This document shows, piece by piece, positions 53,642 through 62,784 of a stretch of 64,000 bases of DNA. The position numbers and the translations under genes are program-made. The first letter of the stretch is position 1. Every line of letters begins with the position of its first letter. The notes under the pieces were generated by a model, which saw only the letters and a list, made by a program, of their open reading frames with translations, did not search any database and was not told where the DNA came from. Origin of the DNA: Geobacter sp. AOG2 (GTDB taxonomy: Bacteria; Desulfobacterota; Desulfuromonadia; Geobacterales; Pseudopelobacteraceae); the NCBI RefSeq assembly GCF_019972295.1, contig NZ_BLJA01000001.1:2881565-2945564 (forward strand). Reading direction: 5' to 3'.

Positions 53642-55267
53642 TCACTGAACCCCGTATTCTCTGAGCTTGCGATAGAGTGTCGCCACGCTGATCTTCAGCA
53701 CGGCCGCCGCAGGATATATTTTGCCATCCATGGCATGAAGAACTCCCAGAATATAGTCCTGCTCTATCTCACTCAGGGAGCGCATGCAGCCCGACACCAC
53801 AGGCGTCAGGGGCACGACCCGCAACTCGCAGGGGAAATCGTCAACATCAATCTGGCTGCCCTGGCACAGTGCAACGGCATATTCTACGGAATTCTGAAGT
53901 TCCCGAACATTGCCCGGCCAGTCGTAACGGAGCAGCCGGTCAGCGGCGCTTGGTGTGAAACCCGTTATGGAACGCCTCAGATTTTTGGCTATCTTGGTGA
54001 GAAAAAAACGCGCCAAGGGCAGAATATCCTCATGGCGTTCACGTAGTGGAGGGACCCGCAGTTCAATCACCCGCAGGCGATAATAAAGGTCTTGGCGGAA
54101 GCGGCCTGCGTTAATCTCATTCGCCAGATTCCGGTTCGTTGCGGCGACCACCCGGACGTCGATAGGGCGGGACTTGTTCTCACCCACGCGCCGTATCTCG
54201 CGCTCCTGCAAGACCCGCAGCAGCTTTACCTGCATGCCCGGCGACACCTCGCCAATTTCGTCCAGGAACAGCGTCCCGCCGGTAGCCGCCTCGAAAAGGC
54301 CCTGCCGGTCCTTATCCGCGCCGGTAAAGGCTCCTTTGGCGTGCCCGAATAGTTCGCTCTCCAGCAATGTTTCGGTGAGTGCGCCGCAGTTCACGGCAAC
54401 AAATGGCAGGCACTCCCGTGCGGATTGGTCATGGATGAAGCGGGCAATTCGCTCCTTGCCGACGCCGCTATCTCCACTTATGAGCACCGTTGAGTCAACA
54501 GCGGCGATACGCCGGGCAATATCGACGATACTCCGCATCGCCGCGCTCCGCGCCGTGATGGGTTGGTCGGCATCTTCATTGTCCTCGAGGAACGCAAGTT
54601 GCTCTTTCCGTTTCTTTAGTCGGTTTTCGATACAATGGAGCTTGTCGCTGAGTTCCTTCAATATTGCCGATGAGGACTCCATTTGGTAGTAGGTAAGGTG
54701 GGGTCCGATCTCCGTCCCCCATTTTTCCTTGAAATGCGCCACCACATGGCAGGTGGCATCCCCTTTCCCGCGACACTTGTCTTCAATGAAGTACACTTCC
54801 CGGCCTTCAATGCAGGAGACAAATCCACTGGCATAGCCTACCAGCGTCCAGCAAACCGGTTCCTTCTCCAGTCCAATATGCAGCAGGTGTTGCTCTGCTT
54901 CGAAGCTTTCATCCCATATCGAGTCTATTAGTGGTTCGTCGCCTTCTCCCTTGGTTCGCTTGGAGTTTCTGACTTTGACCAAGCCGGTTAACGAATGGAA
55001 TTTGGGCCCCGCTTTTCCTTTCGCCTCTTTCCAGATCTCCGGCATTTTGGATCGCATATTCTCAGCGGTCCGCCAGCCGTGGGCATAGCCAAAACGGGTG
55101 AGAATGCTGCGGGCGGCGAACATGCCAAGGTTGTCGATGAGCTCTTTGCGCAGCAGTCCCAAGGCGGCGGCATCGAACAGGAGAGCCCTCTCATCCATGA
55201 ACTGAATCGAGCCGCCTTTGGGATTGAACGAAAGTAACTCCCGCAAGTCCAAATCATCGACCTTCAT
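53642..55267 (-). CDS. XylR/DmpR-type sigma-54 activator with V4R effector domain
   Basis: A 541-residue regulator. An XylR-N domain (about 5-100) and V4R domain (about 120-195; GYASGFVSCIEGREVYFIED) form the effector-binding part seen in activators of aromatic catabolism. The AAA+ core has GDSGVGKE, GAFTGA (GHAKGAFTGADKD) and GTLFLDEIGE, and a Fis-type HTH ends it. In the family, an aromatic ligand lifts inhibition by the N-terminal domain. It is divergent from the cytochrome/flavoprotein/porin cluster, which has a sigma-54 promoter, and so is very likely its activator. Confidence 0.9.
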   Translation of the reverse strand: MKVDDLDLRELLSFNPKGGSIQFMDERALLFDAAALGLLRKELIDNLGMFAARSILTRFGYAHGWRTAENMRSKMPEIWKEAKGKAGPKFHSLTGLVKVRNSKRTKGEGDEPLIDSIWDESFEAEQHLLHIGLEKEPVCWTLVGYASGFVSCIEGREVYFIEDKCRGKGDATCHVVAHFKEKWGTEIGPHLTYYQMESSSAILKELSDKLHCIENRLKKRKEQLAFLEDNEDADQPITARSAAMRSIVDIARRIAAVDSTVLISGDSGVGKERIARFIHDQSARECLPFVAVNCGALTETLLESELFGHAKGAFTGADKDRQGLFEAATGGTLFLDEIGEVSPGMQVKLLRVLQEREIRRVGENKSRPIDVRVVAATNRNLANEINAGRFRQDLYYRLRVIELRVPPLRERHEDILPLARFFLTKIAKNLRRSITGFTPSAADRLLRYDWPGNVRELQNSVEYAVALCQGSQIDVDDFPCELRVVPLTPVVSGCMRSLSEIEQDYILGVLHAMDGKIYPAAAVLKISVATLYRKLREYGVQ

Positions 55268-55378
55268 CGCCCCTCCAATTGTTTCATAATAAAACAGCTT
55301 ATATCAAAATTAAATAAGTCCGTCGAGATAAACAATTGCTAATCAAGTGTAATCAATATGTTACGCGTTTGTTACGAG

Positions 55379-55394
55379 TGGCACGGCTGATGCT
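55379..55394 (+). promoter_or_regulatory. sigma-54 promoter of the cytochrome/flavoprotein cluster
   Basis: TGGCACGGCTGATGCT has a perfect -24 box and GC at -12 with 12-nt spacing. Predicted start about 55406, 100 nt before the cytochrome gene. Upstream are TAATCAA repeats (55340, 55350) and TGTTACG repeats (55359, 55370) that may bind the divergent activator. Confidence 0.82.
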
Positions 55395-55505
55395 CTCCCT
55401 TGTCCGACAATCAGACAACGAGTTCCAGAGAAAAAATTTCGTGGACCCAATCCGACAACCACCGGAACACATACAAAATCATTTGAAACAAAGGAGGTGT
55501 TGAAG

Positions 55506-55853
55506 ATGAACAAATTGAAGTTCGGGACTTACGCCACCGTTCTCATAGTGAACGGAATGCTCATGTCGGCTGGTGCATACGCACAGGAGCTGTCCGGAAA
55601 GCATGCCAAGGAAGGATTGAAATGCGCCGATTGTCACAAGACGGATAAGCCGGTTACGGCTGCGACGCCGGATGCCTGCATGGAGTGCCACGGCGATTAC
55701 AGCAAGGTTGCCGCCCTGACCAAATCCCTGCCGGTTAATCCTCACGACTCTCATTTGGGGCAACTCGCTTGCACCAAGTGCCACGGCATACATAAACCGA
55801 GCGAGGTTATTTGTCTGGAGTGTCATAGCGAGTTTGATTTCAAGGTCAAGTAG
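55506..55853 (+). CDS. small periplasmic tetraheme cytochrome c
   Basis: A 115-residue exported cytochrome. The signal ends near AYAQE. Four heme motifs are present: CADCH, CMECH, CTKCH and CLECH, with extra His residues for bis-His ligation. Spacing and flanking sequence (for example CHGDYSKVA, ACTKCHGIHKPSEV) follow the heme domain of Shewanella flavocytochrome c (FccA). It should donate electrons to the flavoprotein encoded next. Start 55506, AAGGAGG at good spacing. Confidence 0.92.
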   Translation: MNKLKFGTYATVLIVNGMLMSAGAYAQELSGKHAKEGLKCADCHKTDKPVTAATPDACMECHGDYSKVAALTKSLPVNPHDSHLGQLACTKCHGIHKPSEVICLECHSEFDFKVK

Positions 55854-55960
55854 CCATCGAGATCACTCGCTGTTTTTGTCGTGTTTACCACAGTAGAGAC
55901 CCAAGTATGGCATTAGGATGCCCTAACAATGGGTATACCACACTACACGAGGAGGAAGCA

Positions 55961-57499
55961 ATGAAGAGGTTTTTCGGAAAGATTGGCTTGGCGCTGGCGC
56001 TGGTAACAGCTATGGCAGTACCGGCTCTGGCGGAAAAAACCATGGATACCGATGTTGCCATTGTCGGTGCCGGAACATCCGGACTGGCGGCCGCCGTTGA
56101 GGCGCTACAGGGCGGAGCCAAGGTCATTGTCCTTGAGAAGCAGCCCAAGGTCGGCGGCACCGGCAGCTTCTGCGAAGGCGTCTTCGCGGCAGAGAGCAAG
56201 ATCCAGAAACGTATCGGTATCGACGTGTCCAAATCCTTCGCCTTCAAGCTCATCATGAATTACAGCCACTGGAAGGCCAACGGTGCGTTGGCCAAGGCGT
56301 TTGTGGACAAGTCGGCCGAAACCATCGACTGGCTCGATAACCTGGGCGTCAAGATCGAGTATGTGGGCGTCGGCGGTTTTGGTGGACCTCTTACCTGGCA
56401 TGTCATTGCTCCCGGCCCGGATCTGGTAAAAGACCCGCGTGATTTCCACTGCCAGAGGATGATCAACGTTTTCAACAAATACGTCCTCGACCATGGCGGC
56501 AAGATTCTCCTCGAAACCCCCGGTACGGGGCTGATCACCGAGAACGGCAAGGTTGTTGGCGTTTTTGCCAAGGACAAGTCCGGGGAAAAGATCAGGATCA
56601 ACGCCAAGGCGGTTGTGATCGCCACCGGCGGATTTGCCAACAACAAGGAGATGATGAGGAAATATGTGAAGGATTACCCTGATGTCATCCCCGTCGGTCA
56701 GATAGGCAAAGACGGCGACGGCATTAGAATGGCGGAGGCGGCCGGCGCTGCCCTCGAGGGCATGTCCACCGTCCAGGCGTACCGCCCCGGCCTGGCCGGC
56801 TTCCATCCGGCTGACCAGATGATCGCCCTGGCCGTTCAGCCTTACTTCTGGGTGACTCCTCGCGGCGAACGCTACACCGACGAATCCAGCATCGAGTACT
56901 GGCCCTATGCCGGCAATGCCCTGACCAGGGTCGGCGGCACGGCATACTCCATCTACGATGACGCCACCAGGAAGTTTGCCGTTGAAAAGGGTATTGAAAT
57001 GCCTCTGGGGGAATGGGTTCTCCAAGGGACCAAACTTACCAAATGGGAAGATGCGTTCAACAAGGAACTGGCCCGCAAACGGGGCAACGTCTTCAAGGCC
57101 GACACTCTCGAAGACCTTGCCAAGCAGCTCGGTATGGATGCGGCTGTCCTGAAAGCCAGCGTGGAGAAAATGAACAAGGCTGCCGCAACCCGTGAAGACT
57201 CCGAATTCAATAAACAGGCAAAATTCCTCCGTCCGATCGCAACTCCACCGTTCTATGCAACCAAGCTGTTGCCTCGCCACCTGGGCACTTTGGGCGGCGT
57301 CAAGGTAACGGCCGAAGCCGAAGCCGTCAACACCAAGGGAGCTCCCATTCCTGGTCTGTATGCCGTCGGCACCGATTCCGGCGGTATGTACGGCGACAGC
57401 TACGATCTGCTTCTGGGCGGCGGGACCGCCGGCTATGCCGTCAACTCCGGTCGTATTGCTGCTGAAAATGCTCTGAAATACGCGGGTATCACGAAATAG
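55961..57499 (+). CDS. periplasmic FAD-dependent respiratory reductase (flavocytochrome c flavin subunit-like)
   Basis: A 512-residue exported flavoprotein; the signal is cleaved near PALA-EK. It has VAIVGAGTSGLAAAVEA (FAD), the GGTGSF loop, and an FAD-end region GLYAVGTDSGG. It belongs to the fumarate reductase/flavocytochrome c family. The residues that bind fumarate in FccA appear absent: the TRD region (Arg402) reads SSIEYWPYAGNA, and the GGNRIGG region (Arg544) reads GDSYDLLLGGG. A different substrate is therefore likely. Its separate tetraheme partner is encoded just upstream. It starts at 55961 behind GAGGAGG. Confidence 0.88.
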   Translation: MKRFFGKIGLALALVTAMAVPALAEKTMDTDVAIVGAGTSGLAAAVEALQGGAKVIVLEKQPKVGGTGSFCEGVFAAESKIQKRIGIDVSKSFAFKLIMNYSHWKANGALAKAFVDKSAETIDWLDNLGVKIEYVGVGGFGGPLTWHVIAPGPDLVKDPRDFHCQRMINVFNKYVLDHGGKILLETPGTGLITENGKVVGVFAKDKSGEKIRINAKAVVIATGGFANNKEMMRKYVKDYPDVIPVGQIGKDGDGIRMAEAAGAALEGMSTVQAYRPGLAGFHPADQMIALAVQPYFWVTPRGERYTDESSIEYWPYAGNALTRVGGTAYSIYDDATRKFAVEKGIEMPLGEWVLQGTKLTKWEDAFNKELARKRGNVFKADTLEDLAKQLGMDAAVLKASVEKMNKAAATREDSEFNKQAKFLRPIATPPFYATKLLPRHLGTLGGVKVTAEAEAVNTKGAPIPGLYAVGTDSGGMYGDSYDLLLGGGTAGYAVNSGRIAAENALKYAGITK

Positions 57500-57505
57500 T
57501 CCCTC

Positions 57506-57547
57506 CTGCTCCCCTTCCCCTCCTGCATCAGAGGGGAAGGGGAGCAG
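57506..57547 (+). other. strong hairpin between the flavoprotein and porin genes
   Basis: A perfect 17-bp stem (57506-57522 with 57531-57547) with an 8-nt loop and no T-run. It starts 7 nt after the stop codon. It may stabilise the upstream mRNA or reduce read-through to the porin rather than fully terminate. Confidence 0.6.
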
Positions 57548-57637
57548 GCAGGCGGTCTGGATATCCGTATGTCACTTTTGCTCGTGTATGGCCAATTGGC
57601 ACCGGCCAATCGGAAAATTCAACATAAGGAGATGATA

Positions 57638-58807
57638 ATGAAGAGAGGTTTTATTGGGGCAGTTGCTTTTGGAGCGGCGATAGCGTTTGCGCTCCCGGCC
57701 ATGGCCATCGACTTCAACGCTTACGGTTCCGTCAAGGTGGGGACGTTCTGGACCCAGAATCAGTACTACAACACGGCTGGCGACAAAAGAAGCGACAGTG
57801 ACTTCAGCCTCGACTTGATGGGTGACAGTCTGGTGGGTGTGCGCGCAAAGGAAGGTGATTTTTCCGCGGTCGCAGAGCTGGGGGCCTACAACCCCAAGGC
57901 CTATTCAAAAGGGCTTGAACTACGTTTGCTGTTCGCAGAATGGGATTTCGGCAACGGCAAGCTGCGTATCGGTAAAACCCCCAGCCCCTATGTTTACCGC
58001 ACCCAGCAGGTATGGGACAGCGATGGCGGCATGAATGCCTACGGCTCCCTGTGGGACGGCCGTTATGCCAACATCAAGCTGACCATGAACAACGGGTTCT
58101 ATTTCACGCTTATGCAGCCCAGGGTCGGTGCTTCGTCAAACAACAGCAGTAACGTCACAAGCTCAGATGCAACAGCCGCATATTCCCAGACCGGAAATCT
58201 TTACGCGTCGACGTATACCAATTACAACACCATTATGCCCAAAATCGTAACCGGTTATGAGGGCAAACTGGACAATTGGACCTACGGCGGCGGCGTTGCC
58301 TACAACATGTATAATATTGAAACAGTCTCAACAGCAAATGCGACCCCGGTAAAAACCGACATCCACTCCTATCTGGTCTTTTTCCACGGCAAGGTCGACC
58401 TTGCTCCTGTTGAGTTATCATACAATGTGTTCACCGGGCGCAATACCGGTGACCTGATGAGTTCCGCCAACACGGCCTACGTTGCCGTACCTTCCTCCAC
58501 GAGCACCGGTGGATACTACGATACGTTCAATGGTGTCGATGCCTACACCTACGGCGGGTGGGGACAGGTCGGCTACACCGTGAACAAAAAGCTTAACCTC
58601 TATGCTGGGGCCTCCTACGTCGTTGACGACAACAGGGTAACCCATGCCGACGAGCGCCTTGCCACCTTCATCAACGCCCAGTATCAGGTCAGCAAAAACT
58701 TCAAGATCGTGCCTGAAATAGATTTTATTAACGACATGACCAAGACCTCCGGCGCGAAAGAGCCAAGAACATTCGTCGCCGGTGCAAAATGGGAAATGCG
58801 TTTCTAA
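57638..58807 (+). CDS. outer-membrane porin of the reductase cluster
   Basis: A 389-residue barrel protein. A signal peptide (AAIAFALPAMAI) precedes beta strands (FNAYGSVKVGTFW, LRLLFAEWDFGNGKLRIGKT) and the barrel ends in KWEMRF, an outer-membrane insertion signal. It probably admits the reductase substrate or a bulky organic acid to the periplasm. Start 57638, with AAGGAG at proper spacing. Confidence 0.8.
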   Translation: MKRGFIGAVAFGAAIAFALPAMAIDFNAYGSVKVGTFWTQNQYYNTAGDKRSDSDFSLDLMGDSLVGVRAKEGDFSAVAELGAYNPKAYSKGLELRLLFAEWDFGNGKLRIGKTPSPYVYRTQQVWDSDGGMNAYGSLWDGRYANIKLTMNNGFYFTLMQPRVGASSNNSSNVTSSDATAAYSQTGNLYASTYTNYNTIMPKIVTGYEGKLDNWTYGGGVAYNMYNIETVSTANATPVKTDIHSYLVFFHGKVDLAPVELSYNVFTGRNTGDLMSSANTAYVAVPSSTSTGGYYDTFNGVDAYTYGGWGQVGYTVNKKLNLYAGASYVVDDNRVTHADERLATFINAQYQVSKNFKIVPEIDFINDMTKTSGAKEPRTFVAGAKWEMRF

Positions 58808-58857
58808 ACCACGCGGAGCTTCAAAAGGCTCAGAACATGGGCCTCCTTCTTGTAATC

Positions 58858-58886
58858 GGGGGGAGAAGCAATCCCCCCATTTTTTC
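58858..58886 (+). terminator. intrinsic terminator after the porin
   Basis: GGGGGGA/TCCCCCC stem followed by ATTTTTT. It closes the cytochrome-flavoprotein-porin transcript. Confidence 0.85.
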
Positions 58887-59033
58887 CACGAGCTGTCATG
58901 CCACGGATCAGCTGCCTTTTTTGCAAAGGAAGACGGAGATGAAGAAGTTCGAAATCAGGATGCGACAGCTGGCTGGATGTGATAGGGGGGCTATGAAGAC
59001 ATCCTTTTCCCCCTGTCCGAAAGGAGAACGAGT

Positions 59034-60722
59034 ATGTTGACGGTCACACTACGGGCAACCTCTTTTGTAGTCGCCTTTTTCCTGCTGATTCCCATCCTGA
59101 ACGCTTCGGCGGCCGTCAATGAGGCGCTGGTTCGGGATTTCGCGCCGGTTTCGGGATACGTCATCCAACCCGCCGGGAAGGAGTTCATTATCGATCTGGA
59201 TGCGCGGCAGCAGATTGCCGTCGGCGACATCTTCAGCGTCGTGACCCCCGGAGAAAAGATCATTCACCCGGTGACAAAGAAGGTGCTTGGAACTCAGGAT
59301 ACCGTGAAAGGAATCCTGCAAGTCACCCGCATCAAGGCGGGCTATTCCTACTGCCTCCCCCTCGGGTCCGCATCCGCGGTCCGGAGCGGGGATGTCATCC
59401 GCCGGTTTCAGAATGTGGATGTGAATTTCTGGGACTATACCGGTCGCGGGGAACAGCTCTTCAGGGAGTTACAGACGGCCCTGCCTCACCTCCCGTGGCA
59501 GGGTTATGTAGCGTCCCAGAAGAACAGGCCTGCAACCCCGGTCCTCCCTCAGGGGAGCTCCACCGCCCTTTACTTTATCCTTACTGACCAGGGGCTGGAT
59601 GTGCGCACACCTGGTTTTGAAATAATCCACAGCTATCCGGCCACCGAGTTGCACCACGCCCAAACTGTTCCGACCCCGGCCATGGCGCCGGTATCCGGAG
59701 AAAATGCTTCCGTCGTGATCAGTCGTGCATCCTCCACAGGTTCGGAAAACTACTGGACCGGTCCCACCATGAATGGTACGCCGATCGGTGTGGAAACGGG
59801 AGATTTCGATGGTGACGGCAAGCAGGAGATTGCGGTGGCCTTTGGTGACCGGATAGAGATCTATCGCCTGACCGGCCAAAACTATCAACAACTGGCCACG
59901 GTTCCCCTTGACGCTGCTCTCAGGGCCTACCATCTGGACGGTTTCGACCTGAAAGGGAACGGTCGGGCACAGCTCTTTGTTTCAGCCGTTACCAATTCCG
60001 GCAACCTGTCGGGTATCATTATAGAATCACAGGGTGGCCAGTACCGCATCACCAGCAAGGATATACCCTGGCACCTGCGCCGTTTAACGATGCCGGGCGA
60101 GGGCTCTGCCCTGCTTGCCCAGAAGATGGGGCTCCAGGGACGCGAATTCTCCGGCCCCATATTCCGTGTCAGACTGGCCGGCAGCGGACTTGTTGAAGGG
60201 CCTGCGGTGAAAGTGCCCCCCAAAACGAATCTCTACTCTTTCGCCCCGCTTCCCGCCAAGGAACGGAAACTGTTTGCCTGTCTTGGCGATGACGGCTACC
60301 TGAATATCGTCACGCCGGAGGGACGAGTTCTTGGAAGCAGCGTCGACAAAATGGGCGGAAGCGAATCATACCTGGAGATGAACGAGGATGTGCAGAGCGG
60401 GGGAGAAAGCCGGATTTCATACATCCCGGCCCGCGTCGAGGTAAGTGAAAACGGGGAGATTCTGGTTCCGGTCAACAGCGGTTTCAGCCTGCTTTCTCGC
60501 GTGCGGATGTACTCGAAATCGGAGCTGAAGGCCATGAAGTGGGACGGTTCAACACTGAGGGAAGCGTGGCATTCGACACAGGAAAAGAGCTATCTGGCCG
60601 ACTTCCGCCTGGCGGATGCGAGCAACGAGGGGAGTATAAGGCTCCTAACCGTGGTCGCCTTTCCTGATTACAACCCCTTTTCGGTTCGCAAGGCGGTACT
60701 CCACGTCTATAAGCTGCCATGA
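59034..60722 (+). CDS. secreted FG-GAP/VCBS-repeat protein
   Basis: A 562-residue exported protein. The signal peptide (VVAFFLLIPILNASA) leads to a region like the FlgT C-terminal fold (QQIAVGDIFSVVTPG). A calcium-binding FG-GAP motif (GDFDGDGKQEIAVAFG) near residue 260 suggests a beta-propeller. Function unknown; likely periplasmic or surface. It has AAGGAG before the start and follows a terminator, so it is a separate unit. Confidence 0.8.
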   Translation: MLTVTLRATSFVVAFFLLIPILNASAAVNEALVRDFAPVSGYVIQPAGKEFIIDLDARQQIAVGDIFSVVTPGEKIIHPVTKKVLGTQDTVKGILQVTRIKAGYSYCLPLGSASAVRSGDVIRRFQNVDVNFWDYTGRGEQLFRELQTALPHLPWQGYVASQKNRPATPVLPQGSSTALYFILTDQGLDVRTPGFEIIHSYPATELHHAQTVPTPAMAPVSGENASVVISRASSTGSENYWTGPTMNGTPIGVETGDFDGDGKQEIAVAFGDRIEIYRLTGQNYQQLATVPLDAALRAYHLDGFDLKGNGRAQLFVSAVTNSGNLSGIIIESQGGQYRITSKDIPWHLRRLTMPGEGSALLAQKMGLQGREFSGPIFRVRLAGSGLVEGPAVKVPPKTNLYSFAPLPAKERKLFACLGDDGYLNIVTPEGRVLGSSVDKMGGSESYLEMNEDVQSGGESRISYIPARVEVSENGEILVPVNSGFSLLSRVRMYSKSELKAMKWDGSTLREAWHSTQEKSYLADFRLADASNEGSIRLLTVVAFPDYNPFSVRKAVLHVYKLP

Positions 60723-60741
60723 CAGGTAGTTAAACGTTTTG

Positions 60742-60847
60742 GATCACCGGTTTCGGATATTTTGAGTGATCGCAGTCCGGGGCCGCCAACGCCCGGCCTG
60801 CGTAGCGGGAGCCCGTGGAGTTACCCCTCCTTCCTCCACGGGCTTTT
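60742..60847 (+). promoter_or_regulatory. hairpin leader with terminator-like stem before ribBA
   Basis: GATCAC/GTGATC (60742-60771) is followed by AGCCCGTGGAG/CTCCACGGGCT (60810-60844) with TTTT after it. The second is 41 nt before the ribBA start and could attenuate it or end the upstream transcript. I did not find the conserved blocks of the FMN riboswitch. Confidence 0.5.
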
Positions 60848-60888
60848 CCCGAACCCCTGTTTGGCAGTGTTTTACTGAGGAGCATCCC

Positions 60889-62091
60889 ATGGCACCATGC
60901 AGCATTGAAGCAGCGATAGACGATATCCGCACAGGGAAGATGGTCATCCTGGTGGACGACGAAGACCGGGAGAACGAAGGGGACCTGACCATGGCCGCCG
61001 AGATGGTCACCCCGGAAGCGATCAACTTCATGGCCCGTTTCGGCCGGGGCCTCATCTGCCTCACCCTGACCGGTGAGCAGTGCGACCGGCTCGGCCTGCC
61101 CCCCATGGTTGTAAACAACACCTCCCCTTTTGAAACCGCCTTCACCGTCTCCATCGAGGCGCGGCACGGCGTCACCACCGGCATCTCGGCCGGCGACCGC
61201 GCCCGCACCATCCAGGTCGCCGTGGCCGAAAACAGCACCGCCGCCGACCTGTGCCGTCCCGGTCACATCTTTCCCCTGCGTGCCCGTGACGGCGGTGTCC
61301 TGGTACGCACCGGCCAGACCGAAGGCTCGGTGGACCTGGCCCGTCTGGCGGGGTTGAAACCGGCCGGCGTGATCTGCGAGATCATGAACGAAGACGGCAC
61401 CATGGCCCGCATGCCCCAGCTCAAGAAATTCGCCCTGGAGCACGGCATCAAGATCTGCACCGTGGCCGACCTGGTGGCCTACCGCCTCAGGCACGAAACC
61501 CTGGTGCGCGGGATTGCCCAGGCCACTCTGCCGACCCGCTTCGGCGAATTCCGCATCATCGCCTTCGGGAACGACGTGGACGGCCAGGAGCACCTGGCCC
61601 TGGTCAAGGGCGAGATCCGGGAGGACCAGCCGGTCCTGGTGCGGGTCCATTCCGAATGCCTGACCGGTGACGTCTTCGGCAGCCTTCGCTGCGACTGCGG
61701 CAGCCAACTGGACCGGGCCATGGAGATGATCGGCGCCCAGGGGAGCGGCATCATCCTCTACCTGCGCCAGGAAGGCCGCGGCATCGGCCTGGTCAACAAA
61801 CTCAAGGCCTATGCCCTCCAGGAATGCGGCAAGGACACGGTTGAGGCCAACGAAGCACTCGGTTTCAAGGCCGATCTGCGGGACTACGGCATCGGCGCCC
61901 AGATATTACGGGAACTCGGCGCCCGCAAGATCAGGCTTATGACCAACAACCCCAAAAAAATGGTCGGCCTTCAGGGCCACGGCCTGGAGATCGTCGAACG
62001 TGTCCCTCTGGAGATTACGGCCACCGGGTCCAACATCCGCTACCTGAAGACCAAGCAGGAGAAGCTCGGCCATCTCCTGGCAAACCTGTAA
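60889..62091 (+). CDS. ribBA: bifunctional riboflavin synthesis protein RibBA
   Basis: A 400-residue enzyme joining DHBP synthase (Rib[31 protein letters not shown]) and GTP cyclohydrolase II (Rib[16 protein letters not shown] zinc site, [10 protein letters not shown]). Both active sites look intact. It makes the two starting compounds of riboflavin and FAD. It lies alone, away from other rib genes, near flavoprotein genes. Start 60889 has GAGGAG before it. Confidence 0.95.
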   Translation: MAPCSIEAAIDDIRTGKMVILVDDEDRENEGDLTMAAEMVTPEAINFMARFGRGLICLTLTGEQCDRLGLPPMVVNNTSPFETAFTVSIEARHGVTTGISAGDRARTIQVAVAENSTAADLCRPGHIFPLRARDGGVLVRTGQTEGSVDLARLAGLKPAGVICEIMNEDGTMARMPQLKKFALEHGIKICTVADLVAYRLRHETLVRGIAQATLPTRFGEFRIIAFGNDVDGQEHLALVKGEIREDQPVLVRVHSECLTGDVFGSLRCDCGSQLDRAMEMIGAQGSGIILYLRQEGRGIGLVNKLKAYALQECGKDTVEANEALGFKADLRDYGIGAQILRELGARKIRLMTNNPKKMVGLQGHGLEIVERVPLEITATGSNIRYLKTKQEKLGHLLANL

Positions 62092-62105
62092 AGCGAGAAA
62101 GTGGT

Positions 62106-62537
62106 ATGGAAACTCAAAACCACCGTCAATTCAATAGACAGTTTAAGACCATGAACAATGATTTACGCATGCTGAGCAGCGAAGACATACCCGCCAGCGA
62201 CAGCCGCTACCGGAACATCGTTAGCCGGCTGAATGCCCTATTCGAAAAAATCCTGCGTCAGCCGGACAGAGATATTGGGGCAGACTTTGACCGGTTGCTC
62301 GGGACCATGATGGAGCACATAGATAACGAAAATGGTTACATGAGGATGGTGGGCTTTCCCCACGCGGTGCAACACCACCTCCACCACCAGTTCATCTGCA
62401 CGAGAACGGCCGAGTTACGTCATCGTATCAGCAAGGGCGAGGTGGTGTTGCCTGAAGATTTGGGCTATGTACGCGTGCTGTGGTTAGTGCATTTCCAGAT
62501 GTATGACCAGGCCTTCGAAAAGTTCCTGGCTTGCTAA
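62106..62537 (+). CDS. hemerythrin-like protein with one ligand changed
   Basis: A 143-residue four-helix protein. HIDNENGYM (HxxxE), FPHAVQHHLHHQF and VHFQMYD (HxxxxD) match the later diiron ligands of bacteriohemerythrin. The first helix, where families have QH, reads SDSRYRNIV, so that His is replaced by Tyr. It may bind iron differently or be regulatory. Oxygen or NO sensing is inferred. It follows ribBA by 14 nt. Confidence 0.75.
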   Translation: METQNHRQFNRQFKTMNNDLRMLSSEDIPASDSRYRNIVSRLNALFEKILRQPDRDIGADFDRLLGTMMEHIDNENGYMRMVGFPHAVQHHLHHQFICTRTAELRHRISKGEVVLPEDLGYVRVLWLVHFQMYDQAFEKFLAC

Positions 62538-62560
62538 CTGCGAATGGCGGGTTCACAGCG

Positions 62561-62770
62561 ATGAAAACTGATACCAGTTGTATAACCAATAATGAGAGCA
62601 GCGATTTGATCCGGTCGGATATGTGCCGGTTCGTGATGAAGCCCTTTCCCGAATGCCACTGTTCAAAGTTATCGAGTAAAAATATTCCCAACATAATTAC
62701 TTTTTGTGGCGATGATTTCGAATCGTGCCCGATATATCGTCAAAGGGCCATAAAGAGCCGAATCGAGTAA
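62561..62770 (+). CDS. small Cys-rich protein after the hemerythrin gene
   Basis: A 69-residue protein with CRFVMKPF and several Cys (PFPECHCSKL, ITFCGDDFESCPIY). I recall similar small Cys-rich proteins in Geobacter, so it looks real. No signal or known domain. It could bind metal or be part of the hemerythrin function. No strong ribosome site, so moderate confidence. Confidence 0.55.
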   Translation: MKTDTSCITNNESSDLIRSDMCRFVMKPFPECHCSKLSSKNIPNIITFCGDDFESCPIYRQRAIKSRIE

Positions 62771-62784
62771 AAGGAACGAATACT

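Noticed and set aside
55895..55925. Sigma-54 promoter before the flavoprotein gene (TGGCATTAGGATGCC)
   Set aside because: Spacing between GG and GC is one base short; sigma-54 spacing is strict.
57585..57615. Sigma-54 promoter before the porin (TTGGCACCGG)
   Set aside because: There is no GC at the -12 position; the sequence is better described as overlapping palindromes (GCCAATTGGC).
60723..60888. FMN riboswitch before ribBA
   Set aside because: The conserved RFN blocks are not visible; only hairpins.
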